The notes under the pieces were generated by a model, which saw only the letters and a list, made by a program, of their open reading frames with translations, was not told the DNA's origin and made no database searches. From the NCBI RefSeq assembly GCF_041200025.1, contig NZ_CP165628.1, positions 4,588,001 to 4,652,000 on the forward strand: a DNA stretch of 64,000 nucleotides. The letters run 5' to 3'. This DNA is from Rouxiella sp. WC2420 (lineage in GTDB: Bacteria; Pseudomonadota; Gammaproteobacteria; Enterobacterales; Enterobacteriaceae). Positions 56,811 through 64,000 of this stretch are shown piece by piece. Position 1 is the stretch's first letter. The number at the start of each line of letters is the position of its first letter. Position numbers and translations under genes: made by a program.

Positions 56811-57404
56811 TTAATTTTGGTTTTTTGTATCGCGGATTGCGCTCTTTGGGCGAAAAGCTGCTACAACTTGCGGCTGTGTTTCAATATAAGGCCCATCAAG
56901 CAGCTGTATACAATAAGGTACACTGGCAAAAATTCCTGACACTATGACTTTACCCTGATCGTCCTTAAGCCCTTCCAGCGTTTCTTTGATCGATTTTGGC
57001 TGACCGGGTAAATTCAGAATCAGCGCCTGCTTGCGGATGACTCCAACCTGGCGCGACAAAATTGCCGTAGGGACAAAGTGCAGACTGATTTGGCGCATTT
57101 GCTCGCCAAAACCCGGCATCAGTCGATCGGCAACCGCCATAGTCGCGTCAGGAGTTACATCGCGCCGCGCAGGTCCAGTGCCGCCGGTCGTTAGCACCAA
57201 ATGACACCCTGCTTCATCCACCAGCTCGCAGATAGCCTGCTCAATCAGCGGCTGTTCGTCAGGAATTAGACGTTTTTCAACCACGAAAGGAGTCATTAAC
57301 GCCTGCTCCAGCCACTCTTCAAGCGCTGGAATACCTTTATCCTGATACACCCCACTCGATGCACGATCGGATACCGACACCAGACCAATTCGTAATTTAT
57401 CCAT
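56811..57404 (-). CDS. mog: Molybdopterin adenylyltransferase
   Basis: Adenylates molybdopterin before molybdate insertion into the cofactor. The 197 residues show the MoCF fold markers IGLVSVSDRASSGVYQDKGIP and LTTGGTGPARRDVTPDAT. The C-terminal lysine/serine-rich tail is not conserved. Same neighbourhood (next to tal) as E. coli. Confidence 0.95.
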   Translation of the reverse strand: MDKLRIGLVSVSDRASSGVYQDKGIPALEEWLEQALMTPFVVEKRLIPDEQPLIEQAICELVDEAGCHLVLTTGGTGPARRDVTPDATMAVADRLMPGFGEQMRQISLHFVPTAILSRQVGVIRKQALILNLPGQPKSIKETLEGLKDDQGKVIVSGIFASVPYCIQLLDGPYIETQPQVVAAFRPKSAIRDTKNQN

Positions 57405-57561
57405 CTCACTCCTCCAGACAGCTGTGAAAATTGCCGCGTATTGCGGTCACAGTAAAAACCAAGTATATCGGGAACCTGAAGAGGAACGACACAAGGGTTT
57501 GGTTTTTTTGCAGTAATGAGCCAGAGAATTGGCGGCAGGCAGCTAAAATCAGGACATAAAA

Positions 57562-57581
57562 AAGGCGGCCTCAGCCACCTT
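57562..57581 (-). terminator. tal terminator
   Basis: On the minus strand AAGGTGGC / GCCGCCTT (one G-T pair) with loop TGAG, followed by T4 and more T, 30 bp after tal. Confidence 0.8.
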
Positions 57582-57611
57582 TTCTAGAAAACAGATCGTG
57601 TTAACCGGCAA

Positions 57612-58565
57612 TTACAGCAGGTCGGCGATCATTTTCTCAAGTTTGCCCTGGTCTATGGCAAACTTGCGGATACCGTCAGCCAGCTTGTCGATAGCCATTG
57701 GATCCTGGTTATGATCCCAGTAGAACTGCGCTTCAGTCAGCGGAGCTGGGCGAGCTTTAACTTCACCGGTGTAAGACAGTTTACGTTCCAGGCTGCCTTC
57801 AGTTTCTTTCAGTTCTTTCAGCAGTGCAGGTCCGATAGTCAGACGGTCACAACCAGCCAGCTCGACGATTTCGTCAGTGTTACGGAAGCTTGCGCCCATA
57901 ACAACAGTTTCATAACCGTGCTGTTTGTAGTATTCGTAGATTTCAGTAACAGAAACAACGCCTGGATCTTCGTGTGGCGCGAACTCTTTCTTGTCGCCGT
58001 TAGCTTTGTACCAGTCAAGAATACGGCCAACGAATGGAGAAATCAGGTAAGCACCGGCTTCGGCACAGGCACGCGCCTGAGCAAAGGAGAACAGCAGGGT
58101 CAGGTTACAGTTGATGCCTTCTTTTTCCAGCTGTTCGGCGGCACGGATGCCCTGCCAGGTTGAAGCCAGTTTAATCAGAATGCGATCGTTGCTGATGCCG
58201 TGATCGTTGTAAAGCTTGATAAAACGATGAGCCTTGGCAATGCTGGCTTCTGTGTCGTAAGACAGGCGAGCATCAACTTCGGTAGAAATACGGCCTGGAA
58301 CCAGTTTCAGGATTTCAAGACCGATATTTACTGCCAGCTTGTCCGCTGCATCGGCGATTTGCTGATCGCGGTCGCCGCTTTGATCGCGCGCCCAGGCAAT
58401 AGCTTCGTCGATCAATTTACGATATTCCGGAATCGAAGCAGCGTTGAGGATCAGAGAAGGGTTAGTGGTTGCATCCTGAGGCTGATACAACTTGATTGCC
58501 GCGATATCACCAGTATCTGCAACTACTTTGGTCAATTCGCGTAGGGAAGAAAGTTTATCGGTCAT
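57612..58565 (-). CDS. talB: Transaldolase
   Basis: Pentose-phosphate enzyme exchanging dihydroxyacetone units between sedoheptulose-7-phosphate and glyceraldehyde-3-phosphate. ATG 58565 gives 317 residues, the E. coli TalB length; 58580 would add five. Schiff-base Lys132 is in [11 protein letters not shown], and Asp17 in VVADTGD is present. [10 protein letters not shown] is the N-terminal signature. Confidence 0.97.
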   Translation of the reverse strand: MTDKLSSLRELTKVVADTGDIAAIKLYQPQDATTNPSLILNAASIPEYRKLIDEAIAWARDQSGDRDQQIADAADKLAVNIGLEILKLVPGRISTEVDARLSYDTEASIAKAHRFIKLYNDHGISNDRILIKLASTWQGIRAAEQLEKEGINCNLTLLFSFAQARACAEAGAYLISPFVGRILDWYKANGDKKEFAPHEDPGVVSVTEIYEYYKQHGYETVVMGASFRNTDEIVELAGCDRLTIGPALLKELKETEGSLERKLSYTGEVKARPAPLTEAQFYWDHNQDPMAIDKLADGIRKFAIDQGKLEKMIADLL

Positions 58566-58774
58566 TGTGGCATATCTCATCGTTTAGAGTTTATCGTTGA
58601 GGCATTTTCATGCCTTGCCTTCTCTTGATGATAACATGCAACAAGACATCCGCAAGGCAGATATGGCGGTCCAAACTTTAAGTGAATAAATCGCATATTC
58701 ACATAACAGATCAATTCGATAACCGGCATAAATGGAGGGATTCACCATGATTTTTCTAGGGAATAAAGGACTTA

Positions 58775-60214
58775 ATGGCCAGTTTGCTTAACTTTCTCGA
58801 CGATATCCTGTGGGAATCGATCCTGATTTACTTCCTGCTAGGCTACGGGCTGTATCTGACACTCAGGACGCGGTTTATTCAGTTTCGCCGTTGGCCTGAC
58901 ATGTTTTTCAGCCTGCGCCGCGATGCACAAACCGATCCGAGAGGAGTTTCACCCTGGCAGGCACTGGCGGTCAGCTTGTCGGGAAGAGTCGGCGTCGGGA
59001 GCCTGCTGGGCGTAGCGATGGCGCTAACAGCCGGTGGTCCGGGAGCTATTTTCTGGATGTGGATCATTACTTTACTCAGCTTGCCAATGGCGCTGATTGA
59101 AAACACGCTGGCGCAAATCTTCAAAACCACCGACCAACGAGCACAATTTCGTGGCGGACCCGCAGAATATATGAGTCGCGGATTGGGCATGCGCTGGATG
59201 GGCGTGCTGTTCGCCGTTCTGATGATTCTAACCATTGGCTTGGTATTCAATGCGTTACAGGCCAAAGCTGCTATTCATGCACTGTCTAGCGCCTTCCAGA
59301 TTGATCCTTGGTATACCGGCATCGCGTTAAGTCTGGTTTTTGCCGTGACCTTGTTTGGCGGACTTAAAGCGCTGGTCAAAATTTCCGTCTGGCTAGCGCC
59401 GTTGATGAGTGCCGGTTATTTGCTTCTGGCGCTGTGGATTATGGCCGATAACCTTGAAAAGCTGCCTTCCGTGTTCGTGCTTATCTTTAATAGCGCCTTC
59501 GGCTTGCAGGAATTTGCAGGCGGTATTTTGGGTTACGGCGTGACGCTGGCGCTAACTCAGGGCATTCAGCAGGGATTATTTTCCAACGAAGCCGGTGCAG
59601 GGTCGACTCCGCATATCAGCGCGCTTGCTGCAACTCGTCATCCTGTTGCGCTCGGCTTTTCACAGATGCTGGGCGTATTAGTCGATACCTTTGTGGTATG
59701 CAGCGCCACCGCGATGATCATTCTCTCTTCCGGTTTCCTCAGCGCGCCTACTGACCGCATTAGCGGTCTTGGCCTGCTGGCCGAAGCAATCACGGCGAAT
59801 ATCGGACCATTGGGGCCTGAAATCCTTGCAGTGTTTACGCTGGCGTTTGCGTTTACTACGATGCTCGCCAACTATTTGTATGCCGAGAATAATTTAGTCT
59901 TTTTAATGCGTGGCAACACGGGATGGATTTACCTTTTGCGCCTCGCGATGTTAGTGCTCTTGCTGGCCGGTTGCCTGATCAACACTCCACTGCTGATGCA
60001 GACTGCCAGCATCTCCCTGGCGCTAATGACCATCATCAACCTGACTGCGCTATTGTTGCTTTCCGGGCTGGCGCTCAAGGTGGTAAGAGACTATGAACGC
60101 CAGCGGCTGATGGGCCGGGTGCCGACATTTAATCCGGACAATTTTCCCGAGCTAAAAGGCCAATTGCAGGCAGGCATCTGGTCGAAGGCGGTTCGCTCTT
60201 CAGAGCCACGTTAA
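58775..60214 (+). CDS. Alanine/sodium symporter family (AGCS) protein, YaaJ-like
   Basis: Inner-membrane amino-acid:cation symporter of the AGCS family with about 10-11 membrane segments in 479 residues. It sits between tal and yaaA, where E. coli has yaaJ. Shared segments include TAGGPGAIFWMW, FRGGPAEYMSRGLGMRWMGVLFAV and LFSNEAGAGSTPH. The usual family GN in the first substrate helix (GSGNLAGV in E. coli) is GS here (RVGVGSLLGV, Ser76), and overall similarity to YaaJ is moderate, so I give no gene symbol. The substrate may differ. Confidence 0.87.
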   Translation: MASLLNFLDDILWESILIYFLLGYGLYLTLRTRFIQFRRWPDMFFSLRRDAQTDPRGVSPWQALAVSLSGRVGVGSLLGVAMALTAGGPGAIFWMWIITLLSLPMALIENTLAQIFKTTDQRAQFRGGPAEYMSRGLGMRWMGVLFAVLMILTIGLVFNALQAKAAIHALSSAFQIDPWYTGIALSLVFAVTLFGGLKALVKISVWLAPLMSAGYLLLALWIMADNLEKLPSVFVLIFNSAFGLQEFAGGILGYGVTLALTQGIQQGLFSNEAGAGSTPHISALAATRHPVALGFSQMLGVLVDTFVVCSATAMIILSSGFLSAPTDRISGLGLLAEAITANIGPLGPEILAVFTLAFAFTTMLANYLYAENNLVFLMRGNTGWIYLLRLAMLVLLLAGCLINTPLLMQTASISLALMTIINLTALLLLSGLALKVVRDYERQRLMGRVPTFNPDNFPELKGQLQAGIWSKAVRSSEPR

Positions 60215-60357
60215 ATCGGCTTAAATCACAATGGCCGCGCTTAAGGCAGCGGCTATTGCTATGATTTTTTCTTCGTTGCGCGTTTTTTGTTAAAATGTAC
60301 GCAGATTGCTTATTTCATTTCCTGCTGAACTACTGCGCAGACTAACCGGACGCCCCT

Positions 60358-61134
60358 ATGCTGACTATTATTTCTCCAGCCAAAACACTTGATTATGAAA
60401 GTGAGCTTGCCACTAAACGCTACACACAGCCGGAACTGCTCGACAAATCCAGCCAGCTAATCGCCATTGCGAAAAAATTGTCGCCAGCCGAGATCTCTAG
60501 CCTGATGGGTATCAGCGACAAGCTCGCCCATCTCAACGCCGAACGTTTCAATGACTGGCAGCCAGACTTTACGCCGAAAAATGCGCGTCAGGCGATTTTG
60601 GCGTTTAAAGGCGACGTTTATACCGGTTTGCAGGCGGAAGATTTCAGTGAAAAGGATTTTGATTTTGCCCAGCAGCATTTACGGATGCTTTCAGGTCTCT
60701 ACGGGCTGCTGCGTCCGCTTGATTTAATGCAGCCTTATCGTCTGGAGATGGGCATTCGATTGAACAATCCGCAGGGAACCAATCTTTATGCTTTCTGGGG
60801 CGAGTTGCTGACTGAAAAACTTAATACGGTCCTTAAAGAACAAGGGGATAACATCCTGGTTAATTTAGCTTCAGACGAGTATTTCAAGGCGGTCAAACCT
60901 GCCAGGCTCGACGGAGAAATCATTAAGCCAGTCTTCCTTGACGAGAAAAATGGCAACTACAAGGTCATCAGTTTCTATGCCAAGAAAGCGCGCGGATTGA
61001 TGAGTCGCTTTATTATCAAAGAGCGTTTGACCAAGCGCAGACAGCTTGAAGAGTTCTCGCTGGAAGGGTATCAGTTTGACGCCACGCGCTCCGAAGGGAA
61101 TGAGCTGGTGTTTACCCGCGCCGAGCAGAAATAA
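60358..61134 (+). CDS. yaaA: Peroxide-stress protein YaaA
   Basis: UPF0246/DUF328 protein that limits intracellular free iron under hydrogen-peroxide stress in E. coli (OxyR-induced there). The 258 residues equal the E. coli length. Family segments: [11 protein letters not shown] at the N terminus, FKGDVYTGL, and [18 protein letters not shown]; the C-terminal lysine-rich stretch [13 protein letters not shown] suits DNA or RNA contact. Confidence 0.95.
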   Translation: MLTIISPAKTLDYESELATKRYTQPELLDKSSQLIAIAKKLSPAEISSLMGISDKLAHLNAERFNDWQPDFTPKNARQAILAFKGDVYTGLQAEDFSEKDFDFAQQHLRMLSGLYGLLRPLDLMQPYRLEMGIRLNNPQGTNLYAFWGELLTEKLNTVLKEQGDNILVNLASDEYFKAVKPARLDGEIIKPVFLDEKNGNYKVISFYAKKARGLMSRFIIKERLTKRRQLEEFSLEGYQFDATRSEGNELVFTRAEQK

Positions 61135-61162
61135 AAAAGGGAGCACTGCGCTCGCGGCTCCC
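61131..61162 (-). terminator. thrABC operon terminator
   Basis: On the minus strand GGGAGC / GCTCCC with a 12-base loop, followed by six T, 56 bp after thrC. It overlaps the end of convergent yaaA. Confidence 0.82.
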
Positions 61163-61217
61163 CTATCCTAACCTTGCCCGAATTTAAATCCCTGCGCAGT
61201 AGGCAGGATTTTAAATA

Positions 61218-62507
61218 CTACTCTGGCAGCGCCATCAGGAACTTACGCAGTTCGCTGAAATCTTCCGGCAGATCGTGCGACAGCAGCGGCAGATCGGCGC
61301 GATCGGCCAACTCTTTCGGCAATGGCAATGTCTGGCCCAGGATTGCATCAACGCTTTCCTTGAACTTCGCCGGATGTGCAGTACCGATAAACAGACCAAA
61401 CTCGCCGTCTTTCAGCTGATCGCGCAGCGCACGATAGGCAATCGCTGCGTGTGGTTCTGAGATGTAGCCGATATCTGCCAGCTCACGCATGGTGTCTTCG
61501 GTGGTCTCGTCAGAAACGGCGGCATAGCCCAGATCTTTCAACTGCCAAATCTTGCGGCGATACAGCTCTTCAACGCGCGGCCAGTTGTTAGGCTGGCTGA
61601 CATCCATGGCGTTCGACAGTGTCGCAACGGTCTTGTTTGGAGTCCATTCACCGTTGGTCAGGAAACGCGGCACAGTGTCATTGGCATTGGTTGCGGCAAT
61701 AAAACGCTTCACCGGCAGGCCCAGAGACTTGGCCAGCAGGCCCGCAGTCAGATCACCAAAGTTGCCGCTTGGCACAGAAACCACCAGTTGGTTACGCGCT
61801 TCCTGTGGTAACTGGGCAACGGCTTCAAAGTAGTAGCAAATCTGCGCCAGCAGGCGGCTGATATTAATCGAGTTGGCAGAGTTCAGGTGCAGAGCGACTT
61901 TCAGCTCTTCATCATCAAACGCCTTCTTGACCAGCGCCTGGCAGGCATCGAAATCGCCGTCAATTGCCACGGTGTGAATATTATCACCGAGGGTACAGAA
62001 CAATTTTTCCTGCAGCGGGCTGACTTTGCCGCGCGGATAAAGGATAACGACACGCACGTTTTTCAGGCCATGGAAGGCGTGAGCCACTGCCGCGCCGGTA
62101 TCACCGGAGGTTGCGGTCAGAATGGTTACCGGCTGATCGCCTGAAACTTCTGTCAAAATCTGCGCCATAAAGCGGCCGCCGAAGTCTTTAAACGCCAGCG
62201 TAGGGCCGTGGAACAGTTCCAGACAGGCGACGTCTTCTTCAACTTTTTTCACTGGTGCCGGGAAAGCAAAGGCATTTTTAACGCGCTGATAAAGCTGCTC
62301 TTCCGGGATCTCATCGCCGATAAAAGCAGAAAGAATACGGCTGCTACGAGTCACAAAATCCAGCTCGAGCAAGCGATCGATTTCGGTCAGCTCAAACTCA
62401 GGCAAGTCCAGCGGGAAAAACAGTCCTTGTTGCTTGCCCAGACCTTGCTTAACCGCTTGTGCAAAGCTGACCTGCTCGTTGTGATCCTTCAGGTTGTACA
62501 GTTTCAT
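61218..62507 (-). CDS. thrC: Threonine synthase
   Basis: PLP enzyme converting homoserine phosphate to threonine. The 429 residues carry the PLP lysine at 107 (GPTLAFKDFGGRFM), LTATSGDTGAAVAHAF, and VSVPSGNFGDLTAGLLAK. It starts 3 bp after thrB. Confidence 0.97.
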   Translation of the reverse strand: MKLYNLKDHNEQVSFAQAVKQGLGKQQGLFFPLDLPEFELTEIDRLLELDFVTRSSRILSAFIGDEIPEEQLYQRVKNAFAFPAPVKKVEEDVACLELFHGPTLAFKDFGGRFMAQILTEVSGDQPVTILTATSGDTGAAVAHAFHGLKNVRVVILYPRGKVSPLQEKLFCTLGDNIHTVAIDGDFDACQALVKKAFDDEELKVALHLNSANSINISRLLAQICYYFEAVAQLPQEARNQLVVSVPSGNFGDLTAGLLAKSLGLPVKRFIAATNANDTVPRFLTNGEWTPNKTVATLSNAMDVSQPNNWPRVEELYRRKIWQLKDLGYAAVSDETTEDTMRELADIGYISEPHAAIAYRALRDQLKDGEFGLFIGTAHPAKFKESVDAILGQTLPLPKELADRADLPLLSHDLPEDFSELRKFLMALPE

Positions 62508-62510
62508 TGA

Positions 62511-63440
62511 TTATCCCAATAGTCTCGCGCCTGCGGTATCCAGGCGACAAATATGAACAAAGCCTTCGTCATTTTGCAGATAGTGATTCTGCAGCCATTC
62601 AGCCATGCGTTTTGCCGTATCGCCGTCGTTGCAAATTGCAAACAGCGTCGGACCCGATCCTGAAATTCCGCAGGCCAGCGCGCCAATTTCTTCAGCGGCG
62701 GCTCGTGCCTCGGCAAAGCCCGGCAGCAAACGAGTGCGGTAAGGTTCGGCAATCACATCTTTCATTAATTTAGCCGCTAAAGCAGGCTGTTGCGTATGGC
62801 AAGCGTGAACAAAGCCAGCCAGATAGCGACCGTGACTGATACAGTCCTGGCGGCGATACTGCGCAGGCAAAATAGCGCGCGCCTCGGCGGTAGAAACTTT
62901 AATTCCCGGATACGCCATCACCCACAGCCAGTCATCAAAGCAAGGTACGTCCTGAGAGATAATGCCCAGCTCCTCGAGCATCAGCTGCAAACCGCCCAGA
63001 TAGCACGGCGCCACGTTGTCGTAATGCACGCTGCCAGAAATACGCCCTTCCAGCTCGCCCATCAGCTCAAGCATTTTGGTGTCATCGAGCTGATTGTTGT
63101 TGAATTCGTTCATCGCCATCAAACCGGCGACCACAGAACAGGCGCTGGAACCCAGCCCTGAACCAATTGGCATATTCTTTTCCAGCGTCATCGCCACCGG
63201 AATTTCTTTGCCGATTTCCTGACAGTAACGCTGCCAGCACTGATAAACAATGTTGTCTTCCATCTTGTCTGGAAGCTTGGAAACAAAGCGCCCACCGTTG
63301 GTGAGACTAAAAGTCGTGGCGGCTTCGACGGTCACACAGTCACCCAGCAACGAGCCATCTACCGGAGAAACTGCCGCACCCAGCACATCAAAACCGACGC
63401 TAACGTTACCAATTGATGCCGGGGCATATACCTTAACCAT
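62511..63440 (-). CDS. thrB: Homoserine kinase
   Basis: GHMP-family kinase that phosphorylates homoserine. The 309 residues have the N-terminal [18 protein letters not shown], the ATP loop [17 protein letters not shown] near residue 90, and the C-terminal [12 protein letters not shown]. It starts 1 bp after the thrA stop. Confidence 0.97.
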   Translation of the reverse strand: MVKVYAPASIGNVSVGFDVLGAAVSPVDGSLLGDCVTVEAATTFSLTNGGRFVSKLPDKMEDNIVYQCWQRYCQEIGKEIPVAMTLEKNMPIGSGLGSSACSVVAGLMAMNEFNNNQLDDTKMLELMGELEGRISGSVHYDNVAPCYLGGLQLMLEELGIISQDVPCFDDWLWVMAYPGIKVSTAEARAILPAQYRRQDCISHGRYLAGFVHACHTQQPALAAKLMKDVIAEPYRTRLLPGFAEARAAAEEIGALACGISGSGPTLFAICNDGDTAKRMAEWLQNHYLQNDEGFVHICRLDTAGARLLG

Positions 63441-63441
63441 A

Positions 63442-64000
63442 TTAAACTCCTAACTTCCATGACAGCGTTCGCAAAAGATCGGCGAAGACGCCAGCCGCAG
63501 TAACATCGTTACCCGCACCGTAGCCGCGCAATACTAGAGGAATCGGTTGATAATAACGGCTGTAGAAAGCCAGCGCATTCTCGCCATTTTTAACTTTATA
63601 CAGCGGATCGTTACCATCGACAGCAAGGATTTTGACCTTGCATTGGCCTTGGTCGATCGCACCGACATAACGCAATACTTTGCCTTCAGCGGCGGCATCG
63701 GCCACGCGCTGTTTAAATTCAGCATCAATCTCTGGCAGGCGAGCCAGGAAGCTGTTTACGTCACCGCTGGCGTCAAAGGATACCGGCAGAACCGACTCGA
63801 CTTCAATGTCTGAAAGCTCAAGTTTGTAACCGGCTTCACGGGCGAGGATCAGCAACTTACGTGCGACGTCCATTCCCGACAGATCGTCACGCGGGTCAGG
63901 CTCGGTAAAACCGCTGGCCCGCGCGGCCAAAGTGGCTTCGGACAGCGAAACGCCTTCGTCCAGCTGACCAAAGATTTGTGACAGCGAACCAGAGAGGATC
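63442..64000 (-). CDS. thrA: Aspartokinase I / homoserine dehydrogenase I, C-terminal part
   Basis: Bifunctional first and third step of threonine synthesis. Only the last ~186 codons are inside the window, from the homoserine-dehydrogenase domain: [16 protein letters not shown], the catalytic-site [16 protein letters not shown], and a C-terminal [31 protein letters not shown]. The gene continues beyond the right edge. An internal ATG at 63930 is not the start. Confidence 0.96.
   Translation of the reverse strand, partial: ILSGSLSQIFGQLDEGVSLSEATLAARASGFTEPDPRDDLSGMDVARKLLILAREAGYKLELSDIEVESVLPVSFDASGDVNSFLARLPEIDAEFKQRVADAAAEGKVLRYVGAIDQGQCKVKILAVDGNDPLYKVKNGENALAFYSRYYQPIPLVLRGYGAGNDVTAAGVFADLLRTLSWKLGV

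Overview
This window is ordinary chromosomal core of a member of the Enterobacterales. Nearly every protein reads as a close relative of an Escherichia coli protein. The order matches the E. coli 0-2 minute region (thr to ilvIH) read backwards: ilvH and ilvI are at the left edge and a partial thrA is at the right edge. Several neighbours differ from E. coli: there is no araCBAD, nhaR, satP, rihC or caiF-fix cluster, and a porin, a sugar-lactonase-like gene, a LysE-family exporter and an MFS carrier appear at syntenic gaps. Together with the sequence divergence, this points to a genus outside Escherichia/Salmonella, probably in the Yersiniaceae (Serratia/Rahnella/Rouxiella/Ewingella-like). The genus cannot be fixed from this window alone.

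Layout, left to right. 1-9.1 kb: branched-chain amino-acid synthesis, with ilvIH on the minus strand, the regulator leuO, then leuL-attenuator-leuABCD on the plus strand. 9.1-15.7 kb: the sugar-phosphate stress module (setA, a compact SgrS RNA, and sgrR broken by an in-frame amber codon), then the TPP-riboswitch-controlled thiamin importer thiBPQ. 15.8-24.1 kb: yabI, polB, rapA-rluA, djlA. 24.2-31.1 kb: the lptD-surA-pdxA-rsmA-apaG-apaH cluster, tightly packed or overlapping. 31.2-35.2 kb: folA, a LysE/RhtB-type exporter, and the kefFC potassium-efflux pair. 35.4-41.1 kb: carAB with recognisable PurR and ArgR sites, then dapB. 41.7-43.9 kb: a porin and an SMP-30/lactonase-like gene, the most accessory-looking stretch. 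44-51.7 kb: the ribF-ileS-lspA-fkpB-ispH operon, rpsT (UUG start) and nhaA. 51.9-55.3 kb: dnaKJ with two heat-shock promoters. 55.4-61.1 kb: an MFS carrier, mog, tal, an alanine/sodium-type symporter and yaaA. 61.2-64 kb: thrC, thrB and the 3' part of thrA.

The genes act mainly in amino-acid supply (Val/Ile, Leu, Lys/DAP, Arg/pyrimidine precursors, Thr), outer-membrane biogenesis (LptD, SurA, DjlA), translation and RNA modification (IleS, S20, RsmA, RluA), isoprenoid, flavin and PLP cofactors, and stress defence (DnaKJ, SgrRS, YaaA, KefFC, NhaA). I saw no tRNA or rRNA gene, insertion sequence, prophage, CRISPR array or defence island.

I found no undescribed biological system here. The most interesting points are the amber-interrupted sgrR next to a shortened SgrS without sgrT, a terminator with no assigned gene in the ilvI-leuO gap, a visible switching helix for the thi riboswitch, and the porin/lactonase insertion between dapB and ispH. 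Comparisons with E. coli are from memory; no database search was run.
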